From NCBI GenBank assembly GCA_021199395.1, contig JAJQIE010000294.1, forward strand, positions 1,181 to 19,126: DNA of 17,946 nucleotides, given 5' to 3'. Under the pieces are notes generated by a model. It saw only the letters and a list, made by a program, of their open reading frames with translations, had not been told where the DNA came from and did not search any database. Of this stretch, positions 7,561 through 15,498 are shown one piece after another. Position 1 is the stretch's first letter; every line of letters starts with the position of its first letter. The stretch is from Lachnospiraceae bacterium (GTDB taxonomy: Bacteria; Bacillota; Clostridia; Lachnospirales; Lachnospiraceae). A program made the position numbers and the translations under genes.

Positions 7561-7621
7561 CTTATCCTCACTTTCCCCTAAGCGAAAACGACCAGCATCA
7601 TTTCTCCCTGCCGGTGTTGCG

Positions 7622-7657
7622 CCAGAAGCTCTGGTTCACGCGCTGCCTGCAGGCAGC
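7622..7657 (-). repeat. Tandem stem-loops after the substrate-binding protein gene
   Basis: A perfect 16-bp palindrome GCTGCCTGCAGGCAGC (7642-7657) begins directly after the lipoprotein stop codon; a second stem CCAGA-AGC-TCTGG (7622-7634) follows. No T-run is adjacent, so rather than a terminator this looks like an intercistronic structure that could stabilise the upstream message and give more lipoprotein than ATPase, a common arrangement in uptake operons. The rest of the 97-base gap to the ATPase gene holds only a seven-codon start-stop string. Confidence 0.5.
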
Positions 7658-8767
7658 TTATCCGGCATCCTGCAGGCTCTCCAGTACCGATAAGTCCATC
7701 AGGGACTCATACGGCATCTCATCGATAAATTCCTCGTCAAAAGCGGTCTGCGCAAAGCTCCACAGAGCGTCCTCATTTAACTCTGTCGTGATCGTCGTCC
7801 TTGAAAACGCGCTCAGAATCACTTCCTTTTCATAGGATGTGCCGGTGACCGCTTCAATCTCCTCGATCATAGCCTCCGCCGCACTCTCCAGATTCGCGTT
7901 GACCGAATCCGTTGTGTCAATATGCACCTGCAAAAAATTCTCCACCACTTCAGGGTACTCCTCCATAAAGTCCCTGCGCACGACAACCACCGCGACCGGG
8001 TAATTCCCGGACAGATAAATGTCCTGATAATCCAGAAGCAGCTCGATATTATCCGACGCGGTCAGGAGCGTTCCCCACGGCTCCGGAACAAGAGCCGCAT
8101 CAATACTTCCCTGGTCAAACATATTCTGCAGATTGGAATTGTCCACCGCGACCACCTCCACTGTACCTCCCTCCGAGACAGGAGAAAGGTCATTTTCGGA
8201 TAGCAGATTCAGCAGACACAGATGCTGTGTATTTCCGACCTGGGGTATGGCGACCGTCCTGCCGTCCAGATCCGCCGCAGAGGCAATCCCGGAATCCGCG
8301 CTCACCACAAGAACCGCTCCCGCATCCGCCGCATTTGCTATCACAGTGACGTCTCCCTCCGACTTTACATTTCCGTTGATCGCCGGTACAGGGCCAATAT
8401 ACCCGATGTCAATCTCCTCCGCGAAAAGCGCCTCCACCTCTGAAGATCCCGCGGTAAAGGAAGTCCAGGACACCTCATACCCATCCCCCAGCGCATCCTC
8501 CAGGGAACCTTCATTTTTCATTACCAGCGCCTGCGCGTGGGTAATATTGGGAAAATACGCCATCCGCACCTCCACTGCCTCCGTGCCGGAGCCTCCGTCC
8601 GTATCGGAATCCGATGTCGCCCCCTGTGAGCCGCATCCGGTAAGCGTCAAAAGCGCCAGCATGATGATACAAAAAACTGCGGCAGAGGATTTTCCAATCC
8701 TTTCCCGGCTCCCTGCGCCGATCGGCTTATGTGACGTCTCATCGCCTGTATTCTGATAAACTCCCAT
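7658..8767 (-). CDS. ABC transporter substrate-binding lipoprotein, SsuA/TauA (NMT1) superfamily
   Basis: 369 residues. A lipoprotein signal is clear: hydrophobic stretch AAVFCIIMLALLTLTGC with the lipobox cysteine at C45, preceded by an unusually long, basic N-terminal tail of about 30 residues. The start at 8767 is supported by AGGAGG 10 bases upstream. The mature protein starts with a low-complexity Ser/Gly/Asp linker, then VRMAYFPNITHAQALV and DIGYIGPVPAING, characteristic of binding proteins for sulfonates, taurine, nitrate and related small anions. It would hold ligand at the outer face of the membrane and hand it to the permease encoded two genes downstream. Gene order lipoprotein-ATPase-permease with shared strand supports one uptake system. 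Ligand unresolved. Confidence 0.88.
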   Translation of the reverse strand: MGVYQNTGDETSHKPIGAGSRERIGKSSAAVFCIIMLALLTLTGCGSQGATSDSDTDGGSGTEAVEVRMAYFPNITHAQALVMKNEGSLEDALGDGYEVSWTSFTAGSSEVEALFAEEIDIGYIGPVPAINGNVKSEGDVTVIANAADAGAVLVVSADSGIASAADLDGRTVAIPQVGNTQHLCLLNLLSENDLSPVSEGGTVEVVAVDNSNLQNMFDQGSIDAALVPEPWGTLLTASDNIELLLDYQDIYLSGNYPVAVVVVRRDFMEEYPEVVENFLQVHIDTTDSVNANLESAAEAMIEEIEAVTGTSYEKEVILSAFSRTTITTELNEDALWSFAQTAFDEEFIDEMPYESLMDLSVLESLQDAG

Positions 8768-8831
8768 CTATCCTGCGCCTCCTGTCTTTTCATTTCGTTG
8801 CTGTTCTGAACTGTTACTGAATATTTCTGAA

Positions 8832-8860
8832 AAGATAACACAAAACCGTCCGTCTATCAA
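8832..8860 (-). promoter_or_regulatory. Promoter of the ABC uptake operon
   Basis: On the minus strand, -35 TTGATA (8855-8860) and -10 TATCTT (8832-8837) are separated by 17 bases, about 65 bases before the lipoprotein ATG. The -10 box is weaker than consensus, which would allow regulation, but no obvious operator is visible. Confidence 0.55.
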
Positions 8861-8874
8861 CTACTATTCTTCCC

Positions 8875-9360
8875 TCAAATATGAATCTGCATCCATTTTC
8901 CGCCCCGGAACCGGATAGAACTGAGCGTCAGGCGGCAAAACTGATCCGCCACGATCCCCATCCAGATTCCGTAAATCCCCCATCCGCAGAAATAGCAGCA
9001 CACATATGAGGCAATCGTCCGAACAAAGGTCGCGCTGACGCAGGAGCATATCATCGTGTATACAACATCTCCGGCGCCGCGCAGACATCCGGTAAAAATC
9101 ACCTGGCAGATCTGGAACAGGACGATTACGATAATAATTCTGGAAATTCCCGCACCGATTTCGATAATAGATTCTTCCTGAAAAAACAGCCCAAACAGCG
9201 CTTTTCCAAAAAAGAAATAAAAAACCGCCATAAATATCGCCATAATCAGCGTGTCAATCATACCCGCCAGTGAAATAAAAAAAGACTCGAACACAGCCGG
9301 CCACGCGGTTTTCAGCACGCGCTGCATCTGGCCCGGCTCAGTAAAATCTTTCTCATTCAT
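8875..9360 (-). pseudogene. MATE-family efflux transporter remnant with a large in-frame internal deletion
   Basis: 161 residues from ATG 9360 (GGGAG about 12 bases upstream), against about 450 in intact MATE proteins. Residues 1-39 match the MATE N-terminus (RVLKTAWPAVFESFFISLAGMIDTLI, start of the first membrane helix). The sequence then jumps at about 9243 straight into the C-terminal part (AIFMAVFYFFFGKALFGLFFQEES, CQVIFTGCLRGAGDVVYT and a typical MATE ending). The join is in frame and lies beside the short repeat TATGGCG (ATTATGGCGATATTTATGGCGG on the minus strand, split here only for description), pointing to deletion between short repeats. With most helices gone it is not expected to export anything. 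It sits 58 bases after the helicase gene and before the ABC operon promoter. Confidence 0.8.
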
Positions 9361-9418
9361 ACTATATAAAAACTCCCTTTCTGCCTTCCTGTACAACATC
9401 CCTGTACATCGGTTTCGT

Positions 9419-12091
9419 TCAATCCTGCGTTCTCCCGTCAGAGCGCTCCCAGAAGGCCGCCGTTTTTTCTCCCACTGTCCGCAGGGTACACAGTCCGGGG
9501 GTTCCCCATTCTACAGGGAACATACTGCGATAACGCGCCATAGCGAAACGTTCATCCAGCAGCAGGATAACGCCTTTGTCGGCTTCTGTGCGAATCACAC
9601 GCCCCGCCGACTGGAGCACGCGGCTCATACCGGGACAGAGATAAGCATAGAAAAAGCCGTCCTCCCCCCGTTTGTCGTAAAAATCTCTGAGGATTTCACG
9701 CTCGTTGCAGATCTGGGGCAATCCCACGCCTGCCACAATCGCGCCGATCAGCCGGTCCTCCCGCAGATCAATCCCTTCCCCGAAAATTCCTCCCATTACG
9801 CAGAATCCGGCAAGTCCCTGCGCGTGCGGCCGCTCAAACCTCGCCAGAAACGCCTCGCGCTCTTCCTCATCCATCTGAGGCATCTGGCGAACCAGCTCCA
9901 CCGCCTCATCCTGCTCCTCGCAAAGCCAGACAAACTGATCCGCCACCTCCTCCATCATCTGATAGGAAGAAAAAAACACCATATAATTCCCCTGCCTGGC
10001 CTGCATGATCCGCAGTACATATTCCGCTATTTTGCGGTATTCCCTCGGATTGCGGTTCCTGTATCGGCTGCTCGTATCTGTCCCGATCAGCACAAGTCGG
10101 TTCGCCGGGTCAAAGACCGGCTGCGCGTAAATCGCATAGTCATCCTTCTGGGTGCTAAGCATGCTTTTATAATACCCGATCGGCAGGAACGTCGCGGAAA
10201 AGAAAATGGTACTCCTTCCCCGTTCCAGGCACTCCCGCAGATTTTCGGAGATATCCACACAATACAGACGCAGCAGAAAACGCCGATCCGCGCAAAGCTC
10301 GGTATAAATGACATAATTGTCGTCCAGGCGATCGCAGGTGTCCAGAAATCGTCGCACCTGAAAATATAATTCCAGAAGCTTTTCCTCCGTTTTTCCTGTT
10401 GCATCGTGGGAAGACGCTTCCATTTGTTTCACATTCCCGGAATCCTCCAGAAACTCCTCGATCAAACCGCAGAGATTCATCAATGTGACCGGAAAGGTAC
10501 CGAGTCCTCCCGCCTCTGTGCCGGCCTTCAGTATTCTCACCTGCGAAGAAGCCATGCCAGACGCGGTTTTTTCATTCGGCATGAATGCCCCGCCGGATAC
10601 CAGGCTCTCCGCCAGTCCGCGCTTTTGCTCTGAAAACCAGGTATTGCAGCGTCCCAATGCCCTTGAAAGCTTTCTGCTGCAGGGCTGTATCTCTTTTTTC
10701 AGAGCAAGAAAATCTTCCTTATACAGAGACGCAGAAAACATTTCCCGGCCGCGTTCAACCAGATTGTGCGCCTCATCGATCAGAAACAGATTGCTTCCCT
10801 TTACGCCTTCTCCAAAAAACCGTTTCAGACGGGCGCGAGGGTCAAAAATATAGTTATAATCACAGATCACGCAGTCCGTCCAGAGCGCCGTATCAAGCTC
10901 CATCTCAAATGGGCAGACCCGCCATTTTCTGGCCTGCTCCTCCAGTGTCTGGCGATCCAGAGCCTCTTTCTCGGAAAGCAATTCATAAACCGCGTCGTTT
11001 ACCCGGTCAAAATGTCCTTTTGCGTAAGGACAGGCATCCGGATTACATTCCGTTTCCTCCAGAAAGCAGATCTTATCCTTCGCGGTCAGCGTCACCGTTT
11101 TCATATGAAGCCCGTTTTTCCGCAGGATCGCAAAGGCCTCCTCCGCCACAGTCCGCGTTATCGTCTTTGCTGTCGCGTAAAAAATGCGCTCCGCCAGCCC
11201 CTCACCAACCGCCTTCACCGCGGGATAGATCGTTGAAAGAGTTTTCCCGGTTCCTGTCGGCGCCTGGATAAACAGTCTTTTCCTGCGCGCGATCGTCCGA
11301 TAGACAGAAGCCGCTACCTCCTTCTGACCGGGCCGCCAGGGATATGGAAACGCAAGAGCCTGTATGGAGGTCTGACAAACCTTCTGCCAGTCAATCTGAA
11401 GCCTCGCCCATTTCCGGTATTGCCCGACCAGATCCATAAACCATGCTTCCAGCTCCTCCATAGAGTAGATCTGGCGAAAGCGGCGCAGATTTTCCACATG
11501 ACCGGTCTTCGCAGCGTGAGTCTCCGCGGGCAGCCCTTCCTGCCGCCTGCCGCCGTGCGAGATCGCTTCCAGCGCTAAATTGCAATAGGTCATCTGCACG
11601 CCAACAAAAGAAAGCCCCTGCCTGCTGCCATACATATACGCATAGCATTTTGCCTGGGCAAGATGTACCGTGACCGGAGCGTCGAGAGACAGCACATCCC
11701 GGTAAATTCCCTTGATCTCGTCGATATATGTGATTTCGTCAGGCCCCCCATCTGTAAAAATACCGTCCGCACGGCCTTCCACAGTCAGTACAAGAGGAGG
11801 TTCCTTCGCGCAGCGTTCCTTCTCCGGCGAGCCCTCCTGTCGGCCGGCGTCGCAGGCGGAGGCTTCCATAATTGGTTCCGGGTCGTTCTCCAACGACACG
11901 TCAATGGATAGCGGTACTTCCGCCCGATAGCCGTCTCCCATCCCGCTCTGTATTCTTCGATGAATGCGGCTGCCCTCCTGCATCGCCTCTTTTTCTCCGA
12001 ATGTGCCTTTTCGATTGTCTATGTCCCCTGAACGCAGAATAAATTCCACAAGATTCCGGACAGAAATCCGGACATTCACTACTTCATCCAT
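9419..12091 (-). CDS. Rad3/XPD-DinG-type DNA helicase with an N-terminal Cas4-like PD-(D/E)XK nuclease domain
   Basis: 890 residues. Residues 1-165 look like a RecB/Cas4-type nuclease: D109 (VEGRADGIF), E125-x-K127 (YIDEIKG) and Q146-x3-Y150 (QAKCY) form the expected active-site series. Residues 245-890 are a superfamily 2 helicase: Walker A APTGTGKT (277-284), DEAH box (439-442, LIDEAHN), and motif VI QSAGRVIRTEADKG (827-840). Cysteines C342, C349, C354 and C393 fit the iron-sulphur cluster of XPD-family 5'-3' helicases. A role in DNA repair or recombination is likely. Compared with the family, extra Gly/Glu-rich segments appear near 74-99, 175-200 and 545-560. No ribosome site precedes the ATG, which lies 6 bases after the HPr-like gene, so translation is probably coupled to it. 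The stop is at 9419, just before the MATE remnant. Confidence 0.87.
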   Translation of the reverse strand: MDEVVNVRISVRNLVEFILRSGDIDNRKGTFGEKEAMQEGSRIHRRIQSGMGDGYRAEVPLSIDVSLENDPEPIMEASACDAGRQEGSPEKERCAKEPPLVLTVEGRADGIFTDGGPDEITYIDEIKGIYRDVLSLDAPVTVHLAQAKCYAYMYGSRQGLSFVGVQMTYCNLALEAISHGGRRQEGLPAETHAAKTGHVENLRRFRQIYSMEELEAWFMDLVGQYRKWARLQIDWQKVCQTSIQALAFPYPWRPGQKEVAASVYRTIARRKRLFIQAPTGTGKTLSTIYPAVKAVGEGLAERIFYATAKTITRTVAEEAFAILRKNGLHMKTVTLTAKDKICFLEETECNPDACPYAKGHFDRVNDAVYELLSEKEALDRQTLEEQARKWRVCPFEMELDTALWTDCVICDYNYIFDPRARLKRFFGEGVKGSNLFLIDEAHNLVERGREMFSASLYKEDFLALKKEIQPCSRKLSRALGRCNTWFSEQKRGLAESLVSGGAFMPNEKTASGMASSQVRILKAGTEAGGLGTFPVTLMNLCGLIEEFLEDSGNVKQMEASSHDATGKTEEKLLELYFQVRRFLDTCDRLDDNYVIYTELCADRRFLLRLYCVDISENLRECLERGRSTIFFSATFLPIGYYKSMLSTQKDDYAIYAQPVFDPANRLVLIGTDTSSRYRNRNPREYRKIAEYVLRIMQARQGNYMVFFSSYQMMEEVADQFVWLCEEQDEAVELVRQMPQMDEEEREAFLARFERPHAQGLAGFCVMGGIFGEGIDLREDRLIGAIVAGVGLPQICNEREILRDFYDKRGEDGFFYAYLCPGMSRVLQSAGRVIRTEADKGVILLLDERFAMARYRSMFPVEWGTPGLCTLRTVGEKTAAFWERSDGRTQD

Positions 12092-12097
12092 ATTGGT

Positions 12098-12325
12098 TTA
12101 TGCACATGCAAACTGATTGAGTACCCGCTCAAGCTCCGCGTCTTCCTCGCTATAGCTTACCGTCAGCTCCTGCGTAAGATCCAGGCTCATGACTCCCATG
12201 ATCGATTTCGCGTCAATCATCCGCCCGTCAAAGGTAATATTTACTGGAAAGATACATTTATCAGCAGCTTTTACAAATATTCTGACATCGTCCACCGTGT
12301 TCATTTTAATTCTTCTTTTTGACAT
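12098..12325 (-). CDS. HPr-like protein without histidine (Crh-like regulator?)
   Basis: 75 residues starting at ATG 12325 with GGGGGA about 8 bases upstream. The C-terminal two thirds resemble HPr, and the regulatory serine motif AKSIMGVMSLDL is essentially that of Bacillus HPr around Ser46. The active-site loop that carries His15 (consensus GIHARPA) is absent, and the protein has no histidine anywhere, so it cannot pass phosphate in the PTS. Crh of Bacillus similarly lacks His15 but is phosphorylated at Ser46 and acts with CcpA in catabolite repression; a similar regulatory role is a reasonable guess. It is probably coupled to the helicase gene downstream (6-base gap). Members of this type are common in Clostridia and usually annotated simply as HPr family. 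Confidence 0.75.
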   Translation of the reverse strand: MSKRRIKMNTVDDVRIFVKAADKCIFPVNITFDGRMIDAKSIMGVMSLDLTQELTVSYSEEDAELERVLNQFACA

Positions 12326-12501
12326 AACCGCTTCCCCCTACATCTGCCTTCAGCCAAAACATACGCATAATACTTCCACTCGCGCCTGTGTACATAAAAA
12401 CCGTGGCAAAGCCGATCCCCCTGATCTGCTCTGTCACGGCTCTGATTACTGTGACGGTCAAAGCCCCTCGCTCAGTTTCTACGCGCAAAACGGAGCTGCT
12501 G

Positions 12502-13641
12502 TCAGTTTAAGAAATCCTTGAGTCTCTTGCTTCTGGACGGATGGCGCAGCTTGCGAAGCGCCTTCGCCTCTATCTGACGAATCCGCTCACGCGTGACATT
12601 GAATTCCTTACCGACCTCCTCAAGCGTCCTCGCGCGCCCGTCCTCCAGCCCGAAACGCAGCTTGACTACCTGACGTTCACGCTCAGTCAGAGACTCCAGC
12701 GCAGTTGACAGCTCCTCGCGCAGCATGGAAAATGCAGCGGAGTCCGCCGGCGAGAGCGCCGTATCATCCTCGATAAAGTCTCCGAGATGAGAATCATCCT
12801 CTTCCCCGATCGGAGTATCCAGCGATACCGGATCTCTGGATATTTTCAACACCTCCCGCACGCGGCTCACGGGTACGCCCAGACGGTCAGCCACCTCCTC
12901 CGGAGTCGGTTCACGCCCCAGCTCCTGCAGAAGCGTCCGCGTCATCCGCAGCGTCTTGTTGATCGTCTCAACCATATGTACCGGGACGCGGATCGTACGC
13001 CCCGTGTCCGCGATCCCCCGCGTGATTGCCTGGCGAATCCACCAGGTCGCGTAGGTACTGAACTTATACCCTTTGGTATAATCAAATTTATCCACGGCCT
13101 TCATCAGACCCATGTTGCCCTCCTGGATCAGATCCAGAAATGGCATACCTCTGCCTACATACTTTTTGGCAATGCTCACCACAAGACGGAGATTCGCTTC
13201 GGTCAGTTTTTTCTTGGCTTCATCATCGCCCTGCTCTACTCTTTTGGCCAGCTCAATCTCTTCTTCCCCGGAAAGAAGGGGGACATTGCCAATTTCCTTC
13301 AGATACATACGGACAGGATCCTCTGTACTGACGCCTTCGAGCACATCCACGTCATTGATCAGCTCAATCTCCTCGTGATCGGACATGAGAATATCATCCT
13401 CAGGCTCAAGAAGCAGATCATCCGCGTTTTCATCGGGAGCACCATCGGGCATTTTGCCCTGTACAACATCCACATGACTTTTCTCAAGGTATTCGAGAAT
13501 CATGTCCATCTTGTCCTCTGTAAGCTCCATACCCGAAAATGCATTCATGATCTCATCATACATGAGGGTATTCTTCTTCGTCTGTGCCAGTGTCTTCAGA
13601 CTTTCAAGCGTTTTCAGAAACTGTTCCTGTGTTTCATTCAT
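12502..13641 (-). CDS. rpoD: RNA polymerase primary sigma factor (sigma-A/RpoD)
   Basis: 379 residues from ATG 13641, set by GAGGAGAG seven bases upstream; a TTG two codons earlier is less likely. All primary sigma parts are present (numbering from ATG): acidic region 1.1 (about 1-100), region 1.2 [17 protein letters not shown], region 2 [41 protein letters not shown] and [17 protein letters not shown] (melting and -10 recognition), region 3, and region 4.2 [27 protein letters not shown] (-35 recognition). It directs housekeeping transcription by RNA polymerase. Its own promoter (13671-13699) lies between it and clpX. The usual firmicute partner dnaG is not upstream; clpX is instead. It may be the only RpoD or a second primary-type copy. 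Confidence 0.93.
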   Translation of the reverse strand: MNETQEQFLKTLESLKTLAQTKKNTLMYDEIMNAFSGMELTEDKMDMILEYLEKSHVDVVQGKMPDGAPDENADDLLLEPEDDILMSDHEEIELINDVDVLEGVSTEDPVRMYLKEIGNVPLLSGEEEIELAKRVEQGDDEAKKKLTEANLRLVVSIAKKYVGRGMPFLDLIQEGNMGLMKAVDKFDYTKGYKFSTYATWWIRQAITRGIADTGRTIRVPVHMVETINKTLRMTRTLLQELGREPTPEEVADRLGVPVSRVREVLKISRDPVSLDTPIGEEDDSHLGDFIEDDTALSPADSAAFSMLREELSTALESLTERERQVVKLRFGLEDGRARTLEEVGKEFNVTRERIRQIEAKALRKLRHPSRSKRLKDFLN

Positions 13642-13670
13642 AAACAATCTCTCCTCACTTTCCGCCTTTT

Positions 13671-13699
13671 ACAATACCATTTTTGTCAATCCGTGTCAA
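13671..13699 (-). promoter_or_regulatory. Promoter of rpoD
   Basis: On the minus strand, a consensus -35 TTGACA (13694-13699) and -10 TATTGT (13671-13676) are separated by 17 bases, in the 75-base gap between clpX and rpoD. A second TTGACA-like motif inside the spacer is too close to the -10 box to serve. Transcription would start about 25 bases before the ATG. Confidence 0.7.
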
Positions 13700-13716
13700 C
13701 GCAAAGCGAAAAAATG

Positions 13717-15420
13717 TTAATCCTGTCCGCCCCTCAGACGAATCACCGGACCGCCTGTATGTTCAATATATTCCCTCGTGATCCGAACACTTCCAATACT
13801 GTCATCCTTTGGAATTTCATACATGATATCCAGCATAAATTCCTCTATAATGGCACGGAGCGCACGCGCGCCGGTCTTTCTTTTCAGCGCCTTTTCCGCA
13901 ATCGCATCAAGCGCCCCGTCATCCAGAGTCAGTTCTACCTCATCCAGAGCCAGAAGCTTCTGGTACTGGCGGATGATCGCGTTGCGCGGCTCCTTCAGAA
14001 TACGCACCAGCATTTCTTTTGTCAGAGACTGCAGTGGACAGATGATGGGAAGACGTCCAAGAAATTCCGGAATCATACCGAACGTGCGCAGATCCTCTAC
14101 CTCTACCCTTGTGAGCAGATCCGGGTCGTCGTCATATTTGTCCTTTAAATCCGAAAAGAACCCAATAGACGCCTGTTTATTCAATCTTTCCTTAATAATA
14201 TCCTCAAGCCCCGGAAACGCGCCGCCGCAGATAAACAGGATATTACTCGTATCCACAGTCGCCATCGGAACCATCGCGTTCTTGCTCGCGGCGCCCACAG
14301 GCACTTCTACCTCGCTGCCCTCCAGAAGCTTCAGCATCCCCTGCTGTACCGCCTCGCCGCTGACGTCGCGCTGATTCGCGTTCTTTTTACGCGCGATTTT
14401 ATCAATCTCATCAATAAAGACAATCCCCTGCTCCGCACGCGCAACATCGTTGTCCGCCGCCGCCAGCAGGCGGGAAATCACACTTTCAATATCGTCACCG
14501 ATATAGCCCGCTTCCGTCAGGGAGGTCGCGTCCGCGATTGCAAGCGGTACATCGAGCAGACGCGCGAGCGTCTTTACCAGATACGTCTTGCCACAGCCGG
14601 TCGGGCCTAACAGAAGCATATTGGATTTTTCGATTTCCACATCATCATACAGAATGGAGGAACGCTCCGGAGCCTCTGCTTTGGTCAGGACATTGTCCTC
14701 CCCGACGCTCTCCCCCTTATCCTTTTCTCCATGACTGAGGGAGGCGATCCTCTTATAATGGTTGTATACAGCCACAGAAATTACTTTTTTCGCGTGCTCC
14801 TGTCCTACCACATACTCATCCAGGCTGGCTTTGATCCTGTGCGGAGCCGGAATGTGGTCAATATCAATCTCCTTCCGGGGCTGCTTTTCCTTAGGCTTTT
14901 TCTTTATCTGCTGCTGCTGGCGCGGCAGACCAAAATTCCCGAAAATATCACCCAGATTGATCATGCTGATCGTTGGAATCCGAAAATTCTTATGCTCCCC
15001 GCTGTCTTCGGATTTCCCGTTCTCATCCATCTGCCCGGACGGAGCATCGGCTTCGACGACCTCTCCGTCCTCATGCAAGGTCTCATCAGCGGGGACTTTC
15101 CCGTCGGAGCCTGCGCTGCCGGAGACTTTTCCGTCTTCTTTTCCAGGCAGATCCGCCGCGCTGCCCCTGCCATTTTTCTCTGCTTCGTTTCCGGACATAT
15201 TCGTCGGCATCGTTTTTGTGAGCTGCTCGACCATCCTTCGCGCATCCTCATTTGACACCCCGGCTGACTGCATCATATCAAACGCTTTCTGCATACAGTC
15301 CGGACACACACGGATGCCGCCAGGTATTTCTATCATTTTGCCCGCAACGCTTTCGGAACGTCCGCAAAGCATACAATATTTTTCATATTCGTTTGTATCA
15401 TCCTGTCTGTTCCTGCTCAT
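13717..15420 (-). CDS. clpX: ClpX-type AAA+ unfoldase, long divergent form
   Basis: 567 residues from ATG 15420 (GAGGAG just upstream), well over the usual 410-430. An N-terminal zinc-binding domain has C16-x2-C19 and C39-x2-C42. A long acidic Gly/Ser/Asp/Glu linker (about 65-185) follows, then the AAA+ module: Walker A GPTGCGKT (272-279), pore loop GYIG (305-308), Walker B VFIDEID (334-340), IGF loop that docks to ClpP (419-421), and sensor 2 GAR (517-519). There is an extra stretch of about 30 residues before Walker A (229-262). The pore-entrance RKH motif is replaced by AASKNAMVPM. ClpX unfolds tagged proteins for ClpP degradation; retained IGF implies ClpP partnership, though no clpP is nearby. 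A second, canonical clpX elsewhere is likely. A promoter is proposed at 15439-15468. Confidence 0.88.
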   Translation of the reverse strand: MSRNRQDDTNEYEKYCMLCGRSESVAGKMIEIPGGIRVCPDCMQKAFDMMQSAGVSNEDARRMVEQLTKTMPTNMSGNEAEKNGRGSAADLPGKEDGKVSGSAGSDGKVPADETLHEDGEVVEADAPSGQMDENGKSEDSGEHKNFRIPTISMINLGDIFGNFGLPRQQQQIKKKPKEKQPRKEIDIDHIPAPHRIKASLDEYVVGQEHAKKVISVAVYNHYKRIASLSHGEKDKGESVGEDNVLTKAEAPERSSILYDDVEIEKSNMLLLGPTGCGKTYLVKTLARLLDVPLAIADATSLTEAGYIGDDIESVISRLLAAADNDVARAEQGIVFIDEIDKIARKKNANQRDVSGEAVQQGMLKLLEGSEVEVPVGAASKNAMVPMATVDTSNILFICGGAFPGLEDIIKERLNKQASIGFFSDLKDKYDDDPDLLTRVEVEDLRTFGMIPEFLGRLPIICPLQSLTKEMLVRILKEPRNAIIRQYQKLLALDEVELTLDDGALDAIAEKALKRKTGARALRAIIEEFMLDIMYEIPKDDSIGSVRITREYIEHTGGPVIRLRGGQD

Positions 15421-15438
15421 TTTTCTCCTCGTCCCGTT

Positions 15439-15468
15439 ATTATGATAGTATAACTTATCGGAAGGAAA
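15439..15468 (-). promoter_or_regulatory. Possible promoter of clpX
   Basis: On the minus strand, -10 CATAAT (15439-15444) is preceded by TTTCCT (15463-15468) after 18 bases; the -35 match is poor. It lies in the 78-base gap after the htrA gene, so clpX may be read both from here and by read-through. Confidence 0.35.
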
Positions 15469-15498
15469 CCGCTGCATGGGGATTTAGTTTGCAGACTC

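Noticed and set aside
9390..9408. TGTACA repeated across a 7-base gap before the MATE remnant
   Set aside because: Short palindromic hexamers without further context; could be chance.
9251..10369. Long plus-strand reading frame of 372 codons opposite the helicase
   Set aside because: It is antisense to a helicase with clear motifs, is rich in His/Arg/Pro as mirror frames of GC-rich genes are, and has no domain signature.
12306..12488. 60-codon minus-strand frame in the gap between rpoD and the HPr-like gene
   Set aside because: It needs a TTG start without a ribosome site and runs into the HPr-like gene in another frame. The 176-base gap otherwise shows only a weak GTCAC/GTGAC stem and a TGTACA-16-TATTAT string that might be a promoter.
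12787..14148. Plus-strand reading frame of 453 codons across rpoD and clpX
   Set aside because: It spans two well-supported genes on the other strand and the gap between them, with no recognisable protein features.
14990..15180. Repeated GACTTTYCCGTC-like strings in the ClpX linker region
   Set aside because: They reflect repeated Asp-Gly-Lys-Val/Ser codons in an acidic linker, not a palindromic or mobile element.
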